Below are positions 15,735 through 25,870 of a stretch of DNA of 41,647 nt, piece after piece (the first letter of the stretch is position 1; every line of letters starts with the position of its first letter). The DNA comes from Acidobacteriota bacterium. Lineage in GTDB: Bacteria > Acidobacteriota > Vicinamibacteria > Marinacidobacterales > Marinacidobacteraceae. The notes beneath the pieces are model-generated. The model saw only the letters and a list, made by a program, of their open reading frames with translations, was not told where the DNA came from and searched no databases. The DNA is taken from positions 1 to 41,647 of the forward strand of contig JAJEAO010000075.1 of the NCBI GenBank assembly GCA_022822745.1. Direction: 5' to 3'. A program made the position numbers and the translations under genes.

Positions 15735-16175
15735 ATGCGAGTGGCCGCGCCCCGGATCGCGGCCCTCCTGGGAGCGCTCGTGCTCGTCGGGGCCTGTGCG
15801 CCGTCGAGTACGCCGACCTATCCGACGCCGGACATCCAGGCTCTCGCCGGCGATCCGTTCCCGTTGCGAGCCGGCGACCTCGCCCTCGTCGTGGTCGAGG
15901 GGGACTTTCTCTACGTCAGCGTTCAGTCCATCGGGATCGACAGTCGTTGCCCGCCGGACGCCGAGTGCGCCGAGCCCGGGCACCTCGTCGTGACGCTCGA
16001 ACTCGAGGACTCATCGCGCCAGGGCGCGGCTCAGCTCCTGGTGCCTCCGGCCGGGGATGCCGTCGTCACGTTCGGCGGCTTCGAGATCCACGCGCTGCGG
16101 GTCGAGCCACCGGGGAGTGCGACCCGCATCCTGCCGACGGATTACGTCTTCGTCTTCCAGGTCACGACCCGCTGA
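15735..16175 (+). CDS. Small uncharacterised lipoprotein
   Basis: A 146-residue protein with a clear lipoprotein signal (LLGALVLVGACAPSS, cysteine at about residue 21). The mature part is rich in beta-strand patterns (ALVVVEGDFLYVSVQSI, LVVTLELED, YVFVFQVTTR) and contains CPPDAEC, a possible disulfide pair. I do not recognise the family. It lies between two other lipoprotein genes on the same strand (67 bases after the ankyrin gene, 49 before the NHL gene). Each seems to have its own promoter. Confidence 0.75.
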   Translation: MRVAAPRIAALLGALVLVGACAPSSTPTYPTPDIQALAGDPFPLRAGDLALVVVEGDFLYVSVQSIGIDSRCPPDAECAEPGHLVVTLELEDSSRQGAAQLLVPPAGDAVVTFGGFEIHALRVEPPGSATRILPTDYVFVFQVTTR

Positions 16176-16224
16176 CCCGGGGCCGGAAGCGCCTAGAATT
16201 CCCGCATTCCAGAGGGAGTCCTGC

Positions 16225-17304
16225 ATGCGTTCGTTCCGCCCCCGTCTTCCCGGCGCTCTCGTCGCGCTCTTCCTGTCGGCCGTCGCCGTCGTCCCCGGCT
16301 GCGCGCCCGCGGACGAGCAGCCGATGGAAGAGGCCGAGCCCGCGGTCTCGCCGAACGACGACTTTCCGAACCCCTACACCGGCCAGCCGATGTGGGGCGA
16401 CCTCCCCGACGACCGGATCTGGGGGGCGATCAGCGGCGTGTTCCCGGCGGCGGACGGCAACATCTGGACAGCCGATCGGTGCGGGCAGAACTACTGCGGG
16501 GACCGACCGGAGGTGGATCCGGTCGTGCTCTTCACTCCGGACGGCGAGGTGGTCCGCAGCTTCGGCGCCGGACTCATCGCCTGGCCTCACGGGATGTTCG
16601 TGGACGCGGACGGCAATGTGTGGGTGACGGATGCTTCCGACGGCTCCCGGATCGAGCGCGAGGGGATCGGCCACCAGGTTCTCAAGTTCAGCCCCGAGGG
16701 CGAGGTCCTGCTGCGGCTGGGAGAGGCTGGCGTCGCCGGAACCGATGCGCTCTTCACCCAGCCCTCCGATGTGCTGGTCGCGCCCTCCGGCGAGATCTTC
16801 GTGGCGGATGGGCACGGCTCGGGCGGGAACAATCGGATCGCCCGGTTCGCGGCGGACGGGAGCTATCTCGGGAGTTTCGGCGAAACCGGGACAGGGCCGG
16901 GGCAGTTCTCCGATCCCCACGCGCTGGCGATGGATTCGCAGGGGCGGCTGTTCGTCGGCGACCGGAACAACAACCGGGTCCAGTTGTTCGATCAGGAGGG
17001 GAACTTCCTCGAGGAGTGGCTGCAGTTCGGACGGCCGAGCGGCATCTTCATCGCCGCGGACGACACGATCTACGTAGCGGACTCGGAGTCCACTTCGCGG
17101 TCGAACCCCGGCTTCGGACGGGGCATCCGGATCGGGAACGCGGCGGACGGGACCGTGACCCACTTCCTCCCGGATGACGTTTCGGATCTCGAGCCGGGCG
17201 CCGAACCCGGCACGAGCGGTCCCGAAGGGATCGCGGTGGGCGCGGACGGGAGTGTCTATGGAGGCGAAGTTCGCCAGCGCATGATCCGGAAGTTCAGCCG
17301 CTGA
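16225..17304 (+). CDS. NHL-repeat lipoprotein (beta-propeller)
   Basis: A 359-residue protein, start ATG 16225 with GAGGGAG (16212-16218) upstream and TAGAAT at 16194-16199. The leader ends AVVPGC, a lipobox with cysteine at about residue 26. From about residue 60 to the end the sequence repeats NHL-type blades: GMFVDADGNVWVTDA, VLVAPSGEIFVADGHG, FSDPHALAMDSQGRLFVGDR and GIAVGADGSVYGGE. This gives a six-bladed propeller of the kind found in peptidyl-amidating lyases and streptogramin lyases, but I see no basis to claim either activity. A Cys pair near residue 90 (RCGQNYC) could form a disulfide. Likely periplasmic; ligand unknown. Confidence 0.87.
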   Translation: MRSFRPRLPGALVALFLSAVAVVPGCAPADEQPMEEAEPAVSPNDDFPNPYTGQPMWGDLPDDRIWGAISGVFPAADGNIWTADRCGQNYCGDRPEVDPVVLFTPDGEVVRSFGAGLIAWPHGMFVDADGNVWVTDASDGSRIEREGIGHQVLKFSPEGEVLLRLGEAGVAGTDALFTQPSDVLVAPSGEIFVADGHGSGGNNRIARFAADGSYLGSFGETGTGPGQFSDPHALAMDSQGRLFVGDRNNNRVQLFDQEGNFLEEWLQFGRPSGIFIAADDTIYVADSESTSRSNPGFGRGIRIGNAADGTVTHFLPDDVSDLEPGAEPGTSGPEGIAVGADGSVYGGEVRQRMIRKFSR

Positions 17305-17343
17305 CGCGGGCGCCGGCGACGGACGCCACCCGCCAGTTTCGGC

Positions 17344-18372
17344 ATGCCAGGTCGCGGAGCCCCCCGGGAACTTCGCGAGGGCAAGGCTCCGGCCGGAGTC
17401 CTGAAGCGGCTGCTCGCCCGGATCGGGGCGGACGCTGCGCTTCCGCTCGGGCCTGCCCCGGGGGAGGACGCGGCGGTCGTCGCTCCCGACGGGGCGGAGC
17501 GGATCGTGCTCGCCTCCGACCCCATCACCTTCCCCTCGCCGGATCCGGGCTGGCAGGCCGTCATCGTGAACGCGAATGACGTGGCCGCGACCGGTGGGGA
17601 GCCGCGCTGGTTCCTCTCCACCGTGATCGCGCCGGTGGGCGTGACCGACGAGCGCCTCGATCGGATCGCGGACGGCGTCCGCCGCGGCTGCGCCGAGGTC
17701 GGAGCGACGCCGGTCGGCGGCCACACCGAGGTCTCGGCCGCCGTGGACCGCATCGTGGTTTCCGGGGTCATGGCGGGCCCGGCGACGCCCGAGCGGATCA
17801 AGCCCTCGGGGGGCGCCCGGGAAGGCGACATGCTGGTCATCACCAAGGGGATCGCGGTGGAGGCGACGGCGGTGGTCGCGGAGGCGCGCGCGGAGGCGGT
17901 GCGCGAGGCCTTCGGCGAGGAGTTCCGCAGAGGCTGCCTGGACTTCCTGCGGAACCCCGGCATCTCCGTCGTCGCGGAGGCGCGGGTCGCCGCCGGCCTG
18001 CTCGATGTCCACGCGATGCATGACGTGACCGAAGGCGGCGTGGCGACCGCGATCCGGGAAATGGCCGAAGCGTCGGGCGCGGGCGTCGTCGTGGCCGAGA
18101 CCGAGATTCCGCGGTTCTTCGAATCGAAGCGGATCCTCCGGCGTTTCCGGCTCGACATCCTGGGGGCGATCGGTTCGGGCGCTCTGCTCATCGCCTGCGC
18201 CGAGTCGGGGACGGACGAGCTGCTGTCGCGCTTCGAGCGGGCCGGCGTCCCCGGTTTCGTCATCGGGCGCTTCACCGATGCTTCCCGCGGGCTTCGGCTG
18301 ATCCGCGGATCGGGAGACCGGGAACTGCCGCGCTTCGAGGTGGACGAGCTGGCGCGGTTGTCGGGCCCCTGA
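17344..18372 (+). CDS. HypE/AIR-synthase-like protein without hydrogenase partners
   Basis: A 342-residue ATP-using-fold protein of the PurM/HypE/ThiL/SelD superfamily. N-terminal AIRS domain: PGEDAAVVAPDGAER, then NANDVAATGGEPRWFLSTV, which is the classic NxNDxxxxGAxP-type strand, and GGHTEVSAAVDRI. The C-terminal domain has HDVTEGGVATAIREMAEASG. True HypE ends in a conserved PRxC cysteine used for cyanide ligand synthesis; this protein ends DELARLSGP with no such cysteine. No hydrogenase or thiamine gene is nearby. It is best called an AIR-synthase-related protein of unknown substrate. The ATG 17344 follows the NHL gene by 39 bases without an evident Shine-Dalgarno sequence. Confidence 0.85.
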   Translation: MPGRGAPRELREGKAPAGVLKRLLARIGADAALPLGPAPGEDAAVVAPDGAERIVLASDPITFPSPDPGWQAVIVNANDVAATGGEPRWFLSTVIAPVGVTDERLDRIADGVRRGCAEVGATPVGGHTEVSAAVDRIVVSGVMAGPATPERIKPSGGAREGDMLVITKGIAVEATAVVAEARAEAVREAFGEEFRRGCLDFLRNPGISVVAEARVAAGLLDVHAMHDVTEGGVATAIREMAEASGAGVVVAETEIPRFFESKRILRRFRLDILGAIGSGALLIACAESGTDELLSRFERAGVPGFVIGRFTDASRGLRLIRGSGDRELPRFEVDELARLSGP

Positions 18373-18536
18373 TCGCGCTGCGGGTTGCGATCCACGCCTC
18401 TCTTTCTCCCGGAAAGGACGGAGGCATCGCCTCTTCCGAACCAGACAGCCCGGACCCGGATTTCTCCGGCGAGGGCGAGCCCCGACTTCCCCCTCGGGCG
18501 CGTGGCGATCCACCCGAACGCGCCGCAGGGTCAACA

Positions 18537-18542
18537 TACACT
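18537..18542 (+). promoter_or_regulatory. TACACT -10-like element before trkA
   Basis: TACACT ends 15 bases before the trkA ATG (18558), and the interval has no Shine-Dalgarno sequence. It would drive the four-gene trkA-trkH-acs-pepA run. The remaining 165 bases up to the previous gene show nothing else recognisable. Confidence 0.35.
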
Positions 18543-18557
18543 CCGTGCGCCGTTTCC

Positions 18558-19991
18558 ATGCGACTCGTCGTCCTAGGCGCAGGCCAGATGGGGGAGCACC
18601 TTCTCTGGCATCTCAGCCGCCTCCCCGAGAGGCATGACATCGTCCTGGTGGATCGGGATCCGCAGGTCCGCACGCACCTCGAACGCAAGTACGACATCGC
18701 CGCGGCGGAGGGGGACGCCTCGATCCCGTCGGTGCTGCTGGAGCACGGTGAGGGGGCGGATGTCCTGTTCGCGCTGACCCACAGCGACGCGACGAACCTC
18801 CTCGCCGCCATCACCGCGACCGACCCGGTCATCGGGGCCCGGCGCGCGGTCGTGCGTCTCAGCGATCCGCGCCATCGCGACAACCCGCTGCTGGATCGCG
18901 GAGGGCGGCCCGAGACCGTCCACACGATCTTTCCCGAGGACCTGGTCGCGCAGGCCATCCTCGGGATCATCCGGCACCCGGGTGCGCGCTCGTTCCGGTC
19001 CTTTGCCGACGGCGCGCTGGCCCTGGTGCGGGCCCGGCCGGAGCGCGACTTCGTGTTCGGAAAGCCGCTTCGGGATCTCGATGTGGCGCCGCGACGCTGG
19101 ATCCTCACCGGCATCCTGCGCCGGCGGCGGGGCCCGGAGCCGGGTGAGTACGGAATGCTCGTGGATCCGGCCGCGGATCCGGCGGGCCCGCTCCACATCC
19201 CGCGCGGCGACAGCCGGATCGAAGTGGGCGACGAGATCTTCGCCGTGGGTCCGGCGAATTCCGCGTCCGCGTTCTTTCGCGCCATCGGCCACGATTCCCG
19301 CCCGACCCGTCGGGTCGTGATCGCCGGGCTCGGGCAGGTGGGGCGGCGCCTCGCGGAACTGCTCTTCGACGCCGACGTCGAGGTGACCGTGATCCGGCGC
19401 AGTTCCGGCCGGAAGCGCTCGGTGCCTGCGCCCACGATCATCGGGGACGCCGCCCAGGAGGACATCCTCGCGGAGGCGGAGGTGGCTGGAGCGGATTTCT
19501 TCGTGGCCGCCACCGGGGCCGACGAAGTGAACCTGATGGCGGCCGTGCTTGCGAAGAAGAGCGGCGCCCGGCGAACGATCGCCCTCCACAACCGGGAGGA
19601 TCTGCGGCAGGTTCTCCTGACTCTGGGAGTGGACCACCCGATCTCCCCCGGCCACATCACCGCCGGGGAGCTCATGCGGCACCTCCACTCCCGCGCGCTG
19701 GTCCGGCTGGACTGGGTCGGGGGCGGCGGCGAGCTGGTGGAGATCGAAGTCGCGGACGGCAGCCCCGCGACCCGGGCGCCGCTCGCCGAACTGGACTTCC
19801 CGCGCGATGCGATCGCCGGGGAGGTGCGCCGGCCGGGCATGGCGCCGTTCGTCCCCAACGGGGCCTACCGGTTCCGGCCCGGCGAGACCGTCGTCCTGTT
19901 CATTCGGGCCAGCGAAGCGGACCCTGACGGAGAGCGCGAGCTCCTCGGGGCCCTGGAACACCTGTTCGGAGCGGCGATGGAGCCGGTGTGA
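18558..19991 (+). CDS. trkA: Trk potassium uptake regulatory subunit TrkA
   Basis: A 477-residue cytosolic gating subunit of the TrkAH potassium channel. It has the usual duplicated layout: a nucleotide-binding Rossmann domain with GAGQMG at residues 7-12, a TrkA-C domain (about 140-230), then a second Rossmann domain with GLGQVG at 257-262 and a second TrkA-C domain to the end. Acidic residues at the end of the second strand ([14 protein letters not shown]) fit NAD(H) or nucleotide binding. Family length is about 450-470. Its stop TGA overlaps the GTG start of trkH by three bases within GTGTGA, so the pair is translationally coupled. Confidence 0.93.
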   Translation: MRLVVLGAGQMGEHLLWHLSRLPERHDIVLVDRDPQVRTHLERKYDIAAAEGDASIPSVLLEHGEGADVLFALTHSDATNLLAAITATDPVIGARRAVVRLSDPRHRDNPLLDRGGRPETVHTIFPEDLVAQAILGIIRHPGARSFRSFADGALALVRARPERDFVFGKPLRDLDVAPRRWILTGILRRRRGPEPGEYGMLVDPAADPAGPLHIPRGDSRIEVGDEIFAVGPANSASAFFRAIGHDSRPTRRVVIAGLGQVGRRLAELLFDADVEVTVIRRSSGRKRSVPAPTIIGDAAQEDILAEAEVAGADFFVAATGADEVNLMAAVLAKKSGARRTIALHNREDLRQVLLTLGVDHPISPGHITAGELMRHLHSRALVRLDWVGGGGELVEIEVADGSPATRAPLAELDFPRDAIAGEVRRPGMAPFVPNGAYRFRPGETVVLFIRASEADPDGERELLGALEHLFGAAMEPV

Positions 19992-21547
19992 GCGACAGCT
20001 TCCGCCCCAGCCTCGTCGGGCTCCTCGGAGGGATGACCGGCGCGCTCGGGGTGGCCACGCTGATCCCGCTGGGTCTCGCCCTCGCGCTCTCCGAACCGGA
20101 GTGGCCGGCGTTCGCCGTCCCGGCGACGCTCGGGATCGCGGCGGGCTGGCTGACGCGGGGACTGCGGCGACCTCATCGGCGCCGCTGGGACGGAGGATCG
20201 GTGATCCCGTCGCCGGGAGCGGCGTCGCGCGCCTACGGGTTCGTGGTGCTCGCGTGGGTGCTCGCCGCCGCGTTCGGTTCCCTGCCCTACATCGGAGTCC
20301 TCGGGCCCGACTTTCTCGTCAACGCGCTGTTCGAATCCGCGTCCGGTTTTTCCACGACCGGCGCCTCGATCTTCCCCGAAGTGGAGACGCTTCCGAGATC
20401 TCTCCTGCTGTGGCGAGCCCTGACCCAGTGGCTCGGCGCGATGGGGATCGTGATCCTGTTCGTGTGGATGCTCGGCCGCCACGCCTTCGGCCTCGAGGTC
20501 CTCTCCGCCGAGCCGGGCCCCACCCCGGAAAAGACCCGGCCGAAGCTCACCGAGACGGCGCGCGACACGGTCATCGTCGGCGCCGCGCTCACTCTCATCC
20601 TGTTCGCCGTCCTCCTCGCCCTGGACGTCGGCCCCCTCGATGCGGTGTGCCACGCGCTGACCACGCTCGCCACCGGAGGCTTTTCCACCCGGAACGACAG
20701 CCTGGCCGCCTTCTCGCCCGCGGTCCAGTGGGTCGTCATCGGGTTCATGGTGCTGGGCGGCGTGCGGTTCTCCATCCATGTCCACCGGGCGAAGCGAATC
20801 GGCCGGGGGCTCGCCGCTCTCGGCCGCCGGCTCCGCCGGGAACCCCAGGTGGAGATGCCGCCGGTGGCGACCTATGGAAGAGACCCGGAAATCAGGCTCT
20901 ACCTCGGCATCATCGTCACCGCCACCGTGGTCCTGTTCGGAAGCCGCTTCTCGGCCGGCATCGAGACCTGGGACGCCCTGCGCCACGCCGCGTTCCAGGC
21001 CGTGACGATGATCACGGGCACGGGATACGCCAACGACGACTACGACCAGTGGTCCGACTTCGCGCGCTGCTGCCTCCTCCTGCTCATGTTCTCCGGGGGA
21101 TGCGCCGGTTCGACCACCGGCTCCATCAAGGTGCTCCGGTGGCTCATCCTCTGCCGCAAGGCGCCGCTCGCCCTGCGGACGGTGAACCAGCCCCACACCG
21201 AGATCCGCGTCCACGTCGGTCGCGCGCCGATTCCGGACAAGGTGGCCGCGACGATCGGCGAGTTCATCCTCCTGGTCTTCGGGGTGGTCGCCGCGGGCGC
21301 TCTCGCGCTGGTGGCCATGGGCGTCGAGCCGATCACCGCCTTCAGCGCCTCCGCCGCCAGCGTCCTGAATGTCGGGCCAGGGCTCGCCGGGGTCGGCCCG
21401 GCAGCGAACTACGCCTTCCTGCCGTCCGGCGCCAAATTGATGCTGTCGGCGCTGATGATCGCCGGCCGGCTCGAGATCATCACGGTCGCGGTGCTCCTGT
21501 TCGCCCCTCTCCGACAGGCGTGGTCCCGCCTCCGGGCCCTGAGATAG
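19988..21547 (+). CDS. trkH: Trk potassium uptake membrane subunit TrkH
   Basis: A 519-residue inner-membrane K+ channel subunit with eight or more transmembrane helices and four pore loops carrying the filter glycines: [29 protein letters not shown] and [10 protein letters not shown]. The segment [19 protein letters not shown] is the conserved TrkH signature in the second half. The GTG start at 19988 is fixed by the overlap with the trkA stop and by its N-terminus ([11 protein letters not shown]) leading straight into the first helix. It works with TrkA, encoded immediately upstream. The protein is slightly longer than average, with no lesion. Confidence 0.94.
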   Translation: MSDSFRPSLVGLLGGMTGALGVATLIPLGLALALSEPEWPAFAVPATLGIAAGWLTRGLRRPHRRRWDGGSVIPSPGAASRAYGFVVLAWVLAAAFGSLPYIGVLGPDFLVNALFESASGFSTTGASIFPEVETLPRSLLLWRALTQWLGAMGIVILFVWMLGRHAFGLEVLSAEPGPTPEKTRPKLTETARDTVIVGAALTLILFAVLLALDVGPLDAVCHALTTLATGGFSTRNDSLAAFSPAVQWVVIGFMVLGGVRFSIHVHRAKRIGRGLAALGRRLRREPQVEMPPVATYGRDPEIRLYLGIIVTATVVLFGSRFSAGIETWDALRHAAFQAVTMITGTGYANDDYDQWSDFARCCLLLLMFSGGCAGSTTGSIKVLRWLILCRKAPLALRTVNQPHTEIRVHVGRAPIPDKVAATIGEFILLVFGVVAAGALALVAMGVEPITAFSASAASVLNVGPGLAGVGPAANYAFLPSGAKLMLSALMIAGRLEIITVAVLLFAPLRQAWSRLRALR

Positions 21548-21576
21548 CCGACGCGCCGGCGGCGGCTCCCACTCCG

Positions 21577-21582
21577 TACAAT
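21577..21582 (+). promoter_or_regulatory. TACAAT -10 element upstream of acs
   Basis: TACAAT ends nine bases before the GTG start (21592) of acetyl-CoA synthetase. It lies in the 44-base gap after trkH and suggests that acs has its own near-leaderless promoter in addition to read-through. Confidence 0.45.
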
Positions 21583-21591
21583 CCTGCGGCC

Positions 21592-23559
21592 GTGCCCGAA
21601 GACCGCCCCCCGACCGCTCCCGAGATCGAGACCCTGCTCGCCGAGAACCGGGTCTATCCGCCGCCGCCCGAGTTCACGGCTCGGGCCAACGTCCGCGACG
21701 AGGCGATCTACGAGGAGGCCGCGGCCGACCCGGAGCGTTTCTGGGAGAAGCAGGCCGAGACGCTGGAGTGGTCCCGGCGCTGGGACCAGGTTCTCGACTG
21801 GAAGCCTCCGTACGCCCGGTGGTTCGTCGGGGGCCGGCTGAACGCCAGCGTCAACTGCCTGGATCGGCACCTCGCTGCGGGCCGGGGGAACAGGATCGCG
21901 TTCCGGTGGGAAGGCGAGCCTGGCGATCGCCGGACCCTTTCCTACGCCGAACTCCACCGGGAGGTCTGCCGGTTCGCCAACGTGTTGCGCGGACTCGGGG
22001 TGGGCAAGGGGGACCGGGTGGCGATCTACCTGCCGATGATTCCCGAGCTGCCGATCGCCATGCTCGCCTGCGCCCGGATCGGCGCCCCCCACAGCGTCGT
22101 CTTCGCCGGCTTTTCCGCCGCGTCGCTCCGGGACCGGATCAACGACGCCGAGGCCAGGGTCGTGATCACCGCGGACGGCGGCCACCGGCGAGGCGGGATC
22201 GTCCCCCTGAAGGCGATCACCGACGAAGCCGTGGAGGAAGCTCCTTCGGTCTCCGATGTGGTCGTCGTGCGTCGCACCGGCGAGCCGGTCCCCATGGAGG
22301 ACGGCCGGGATCACTGGTGGCGCGACCTCGTGGCCGGGGCTGCCGACGAAGCCGAACCGGAGGAGATGGACTCGGAGGATGTGCTCTACATCCTCTACAC
22401 CTCCGGAACGACCGGAAAGCCGAAGGGCATCGTCCACACGACCGGCGGCTACCTGACCGGCGTCACCGCGACCGCCCGCGCCGTGTTCGACCTGAGGGAC
22501 GACGACGTCTGGTGGGCGGCCGCCGACATCGGCTGGGTCACCGGGCATTCCTACATCGTGTACGGGCCGCTCTCGCTCGGCGTCACCCAGGTGCTCTACG
22601 AGGGGGCGCCCGACTGGCCCGACCGGGCCCGGATCTGGTCGCTCATCGAGCGCTACCGGGTGAGTGTGCTCTACACCGCCCCCACCGCGATCCGGGCGTT
22701 CATGAAGTGGGGCGACCAGCACCCGGCATCCCGCGATCTCTCGTCGCTGCGCCTGCTCGGGACGGTCGGGGAGCCGATCAATCCGGAGGCCTGGGTCTGG
22801 TACCACCGGACGATCGGCGGCGGGCGCTGCCCGGTCGTGGACACCTGGTGGCAGACCGAGACCGGGATGACGATGTGCACTCCCCTTCCCGGCGTCACCG
22901 CCCTGAAGCCCGGCTCGGCGACCCGCGCCTTCCCCGGCATCTCGATGGAGATCCTCGACCGCGCCGGGAACCCGGTGGAGGTCGGCGGCGGCCTGCTCGC
23001 GATCACGCGCCCGTGGCCTTCGATGCTGCGCGGGATCTGGGGGGATCCGGAGCGGTTCCGGGAGACCTACTGGAGCCAGTGGAAGGACATCTATTTCCCC
23101 GCGGACGGGGCGCGGCGCGACGAGGACGGCTACTTCTGGGTGATGGGCCGCGTGGACGATGTCCTGAACGTCTCCGGGCACCGTCTGGGGGCGGCCGAGA
23201 TCGAGAGCGCCCTCGTCGAACACGAGGCGGTGGCCGAAGCCGCGGTCGTCGGGCGGCCCCACGAGATCAAGGGTGAGGGGATCGCTGCGTTCGTCGTCCT
23301 GCGCGAAGGGGCGGCCGAGGGGAGGGCGCGCGACGACCTCGTCCGCGAGTTCCGGGCGCATGTGGGGGAGGCGATCGGTCCCATCGCCCGGCCCGACGAC
23401 ATCGTGATCGCCGCCGATGTGCCCAAGACCCGGTCCGGGAAGATCATGCGGCGGCTGCTCCGCGACATCGCCGCCGGGAAGACGATCGGCGACACGACGA
23501 CGCTCGCCGACCCGGCCGTCGTGGAGAAACTGAGACAGGAGTACGACGATGACGAGTGA
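21592..23559 (+). CDS. acs: Acetyl-CoA synthetase
   Basis: A 655-residue AMP-forming acetate:CoA ligase, full family length. It converts acetate, ATP and CoA to acetyl-CoA. The adenylation motif [11 protein letters not shown] starts at Y269. Other signatures are [27 protein letters not shown] and [15 protein letters not shown]. The C-terminal K617 in [10 protein letters not shown] is the catalytic lysine, and the site of reversible acetylation in homologues. The GTG start at 21592 is chosen because of the TACAAT hexamer nine bases before it and because translation then begins at [16 protein letters not shown], normal for the family; the open frame upstream is an overhang inside trkH. The gene overlaps pepA by eleven bases. 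No acetyltransferase regulator is nearby. Confidence 0.96.
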   Translation: MPEDRPPTAPEIETLLAENRVYPPPPEFTARANVRDEAIYEEAAADPERFWEKQAETLEWSRRWDQVLDWKPPYARWFVGGRLNASVNCLDRHLAAGRGNRIAFRWEGEPGDRRTLSYAELHREVCRFANVLRGLGVGKGDRVAIYLPMIPELPIAMLACARIGAPHSVVFAGFSAASLRDRINDAEARVVITADGGHRRGGIVPLKAITDEAVEEAPSVSDVVVVRRTGEPVPMEDGRDHWWRDLVAGAADEAEPEEMDSEDVLYILYTSGTTGKPKGIVHTTGGYLTGVTATARAVFDLRDDDVWWAAADIGWVTGHSYIVYGPLSLGVTQVLYEGAPDWPDRARIWSLIERYRVSVLYTAPTAIRAFMKWGDQHPASRDLSSLRLLGTVGEPINPEAWVWYHRTIGGGRCPVVDTWWQTETGMTMCTPLPGVTALKPGSATRAFPGISMEILDRAGNPVEVGGGLLAITRPWPSMLRGIWGDPERFRETYWSQWKDIYFPADGARRDEDGYFWVMGRVDDVLNVSGHRLGAAEIESALVEHEAVAEAAVVGRPHEIKGEGIAAFVVLREGAAEGRARDDLVREFRAHVGEAIGPIARPDDIVIAADVPKTRSGKIMRRLLRDIAAGKTIGDTTTLADPAVVEKLRQEYDDDE

Positions 23560-25084
23560 GTACCGGGGCGCGACCAGCGCCGTTTCGGCGGAGGCGGGCG
23601 CGACGCCGGGCTCCGGCGCGCTGGTGGCGTTCCTGTTCGACGACGGGCTCGACCTCGTCGGAGATCCCGTCGCCTCGGATGCCGGCTTCGTCGCCGACGC
23701 CCGGCGCGCCTTCGCCGACGATGCGGTTCGCGCCGCGGTGGCGGCGCCGGCGGGCGCCGATGGACCGGCGAGGCTTGCGCTTCACACCGGATCGGCGAAG
23801 GGATGGCCGCCGCGGGAGGCGGTGCGGATCCTCGCCGGCCGCGCCCTGGAACACGCCCGCAGCTTCGGCCTCGCCGAGGTCTTCTTCGCGCTCGCCGGTC
23901 CGGACGGCGCCCGGTTCGCCCCGGCGGCCGCGGAGGGCGCGGCGATCGGGAGCTACCGGTTCACCCGCTACCGGCAGAAGCCGGGGAAGCCGCCGCCGGC
24001 GGTGCGGCTCCTCGTCGGCGCGGAGGCGCTCGCCGAGGCGGCCGAGGCGGTGGAGACGGCGCGAGGCCTCGCGGTCGAGGTCAACCGCGCCCGGGATCTG
24101 ATCAACGAACCCGCGGAAGCCGTGGTCCCGGAGACGCTCGCGCAGGAAGCCCGCGACATCGCCGCCGCGACTGGCCTGGAAGCGGAGGTCTGGGACGACG
24201 GGCGGCTCCGCTCCGAGGGGTATCCCGGGCTGATCTCGGTGGGGCAGGGGAGCGACCGTCCGCCCCGCATGATCGTCCTCCGCCACCGGCCCGATGCGCC
24301 GAGAGGCGACGGGGCGCACCTCGCGCTGGTCGGGAAGGGGATCACCTTCGACACCGGCGGGATCTCGCTGAAGCCCCCGAAGGGGATGTGGACCATGAAG
24401 GGAGACATGTCCGGAGCGGCGGCGGTGCTCCGGGCGATGTCCGCGGTGGCGCGAAACGGGCTCCCGGTGACCGTGACCGGCATCGTGGCGGCCGCCGAGA
24501 ACTATCCCGGGCCGTCGGCGACCCGCCCCGGCGACATCTTCGTCGCGCGCAACGGCAAGTCGGTCATGGTGGACAACACGGACGCCGAGGGGCGTCTTGT
24601 CCTCACCGACGCCCTCGCCCGCGCCGGCGAGGAGGGCGCCACCGACATCGTGGACATCGCGACTCTCACTGGCGCCTGCGTCCGGGCGCTCGGGACGGGG
24701 GTGGCGGGCGTCATGGGCAACGACCCGGACCTGATCCGCGGGGTGATCGCGGCCGGAGCGGTCCACGGCGAGGCGCTGTGGGAGCTGCCGCTGGTCGAGG
24801 AGTACCGGGAGCAGCTCCGGACCGATTCCGCCGACCTGAAGAACATCGGCAGCATCAACGCCGGAACGATCACCGCAGCGCTCTTCCTCGAGGAGTTCGT
24901 GCCGAAAGGGGCGCGGTGGGCGCATCTCGACATCGCCGGTCCGTTCCTCGTGGAGCGTCCCTGGAAGTACTTCGAGAAGGGAGGGACCGGTTTCGGCGTG
25001 CGGACGCTCTACCAGACCGCCGCCGACTTCGCCGCGCAGGGCGGTCAGCCGGAGGCGCCGACCGCCGCGGCCTCCCGCAGGTAG
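23549..25084 (+). CDS. pepA: Leucyl aminopeptidase, M17 family (PepA type)
   Basis: A 511-residue cytosolic metallo-aminopeptidase that removes N-terminal residues from peptides using two divalent metals. The catalytic domain shows K263 and D268 in [11 protein letters not shown], then [11 protein letters not shown], and the hallmark N343-T-D-A-E347-G-R in DNTDAEGRL. The N-terminal macro-like domain spans about residues 1-170. The C-terminal region ends normally ([19 protein letters not shown]) with a short Ala/Pro tail. It starts within the end of acs (11-base overlap), so it is co-translated. Its last 40 bases overlap, tail to tail, the end of the minus-strand protease-like gene. Confidence 0.95.
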   Translation: MTSEYRGATSAVSAEAGATPGSGALVAFLFDDGLDLVGDPVASDAGFVADARRAFADDAVRAAVAAPAGADGPARLALHTGSAKGWPPREAVRILAGRALEHARSFGLAEVFFALAGPDGARFAPAAAEGAAIGSYRFTRYRQKPGKPPPAVRLLVGAEALAEAAEAVETARGLAVEVNRARDLINEPAEAVVPETLAQEARDIAAATGLEAEVWDDGRLRSEGYPGLISVGQGSDRPPRMIVLRHRPDAPRGDGAHLALVGKGITFDTGGISLKPPKGMWTMKGDMSGAAAVLRAMSAVARNGLPVTVTGIVAAAENYPGPSATRPGDIFVARNGKSVMVDNTDAEGRLVLTDALARAGEEGATDIVDIATLTGACVRALGTGVAGVMGNDPDLIRGVIAAGAVHGEALWELPLVEEYREQLRTDSADLKNIGSINAGTITAALFLEEFVPKGARWAHLDIAGPFLVERPWKYFEKGGTGFGVRTLYQTAADFAAQGGQPEAPTAAASRR

Positions 25085-25677
25085 CGGGCGGCGAGGTCGT
25101 CGAAGCCGAACTGCGGGGCGGTGAGGTCGTGGCGGGAGAACCTCGGCGCCATCAGGCCGCTCGCCGTGTGGGGGCACGAAGGGGCGATCACGTGGGTGAG
25201 TTCGTGCGCGAGCACGCGGCCGAGCGCCACGCCGAACCTTCGTCCGCCCATCGCGGGGGCGGAGTCCCGGAAGCCGGGTCCGCGTCGCGGTCCCCGGATC
25301 CCGAGCGCCCGCTCGGCGGCTCCGACCGAGAGGAATACGGAACGCGGCCGTCCCGGCGTCCCGATGGCGACGCCGATCGCCTCGGCATCCGGCGTCCAGT
25401 GATCGGGGATCTCCGGATAGACGGTGGCCGGGATGACATCGCCGCCGGCCGCGCCAACGAAGCGCAGCGGCACTCCGGTCTCCGCGAAGGCCCAGGCCGC
25501 TTCCTCCCGGATCGCGGCTTCGACCTCGTCCGACAGCAGCCGGTAGGGGTCGAAGAGCCGGACCTCGATGATCCCCGGCGGCAGGTCGGGGGCCGCTCCG
25601 GGCGCGGCGGGGGGCGTCGAAGCCGGCGGAGCGACGGCCAGAAGGGCGCCGGCGAGGAGCGGGACGAGAGTGCGCAT
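25045..25677 (-). CDS. Small exported zinc-protease-like protein
   Basis: A 210-residue protein. The ATG at 25677 is preferred over upstream starts because it opens a signal peptide (MRTLVPLLAGALLAVAPPAS). The mature part has HELTHVIAPSCPH: H158, E159 and H162 form an HExxH zinc site and H170, eight residues after H162, is a candidate third ligand. SGLM (173-176) follows, like a Met-turn. The spacing is not the strict metzincin HExxHxxGxxH, so I only call it metzincin-like. Similar short exported proteins occur in Acidobacteriota and relatives without known function. The gene converges on pepA and shares its last 40 bases. Confidence 0.75.
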   Translation of the reverse strand: MRTLVPLLAGALLAVAPPASTPPAAPGAAPDLPPGIIEVRLFDPYRLLSDEVEAAIREEAAWAFAETGVPLRFVGAAGGDVIPATVYPEIPDHWTPDAEAIGVAIGTPGRPRSVFLSVGAAERALGIRGPRRGPGFRDSAPAMGGRRFGVALGRVLAHELTHVIAPSCPHTASGLMAPRFSRHDLTAPQFGFDDLAARYLREAAAVGASG

Positions 25678-25870
25678 GCCCCGGCCAACGCCGGTTCGAG
25701 CGGCGGGTTCGGATCCGCGCCGAATTCCGGTTTCCGTTCGGATCCGTTGAATTCGGCTCCAACCCGCTGATCGGCTTCGGCTGGCCACTTCGCGCCTCGA
25801 CGGGAGGCGTTCGCACCGGCCGGAAGACGGGCCTGGCGTCATCCGGGCTACTCTCGCGCCGCCTCGCCTC

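Noticed and set aside
16225..17304. Peptidyl-alpha-hydroxyglycine amidating lyase
   Set aside because: The NHL blades resemble it, but the metal and substrate residues could not be confirmed; kept as an NHL-repeat lipoprotein.
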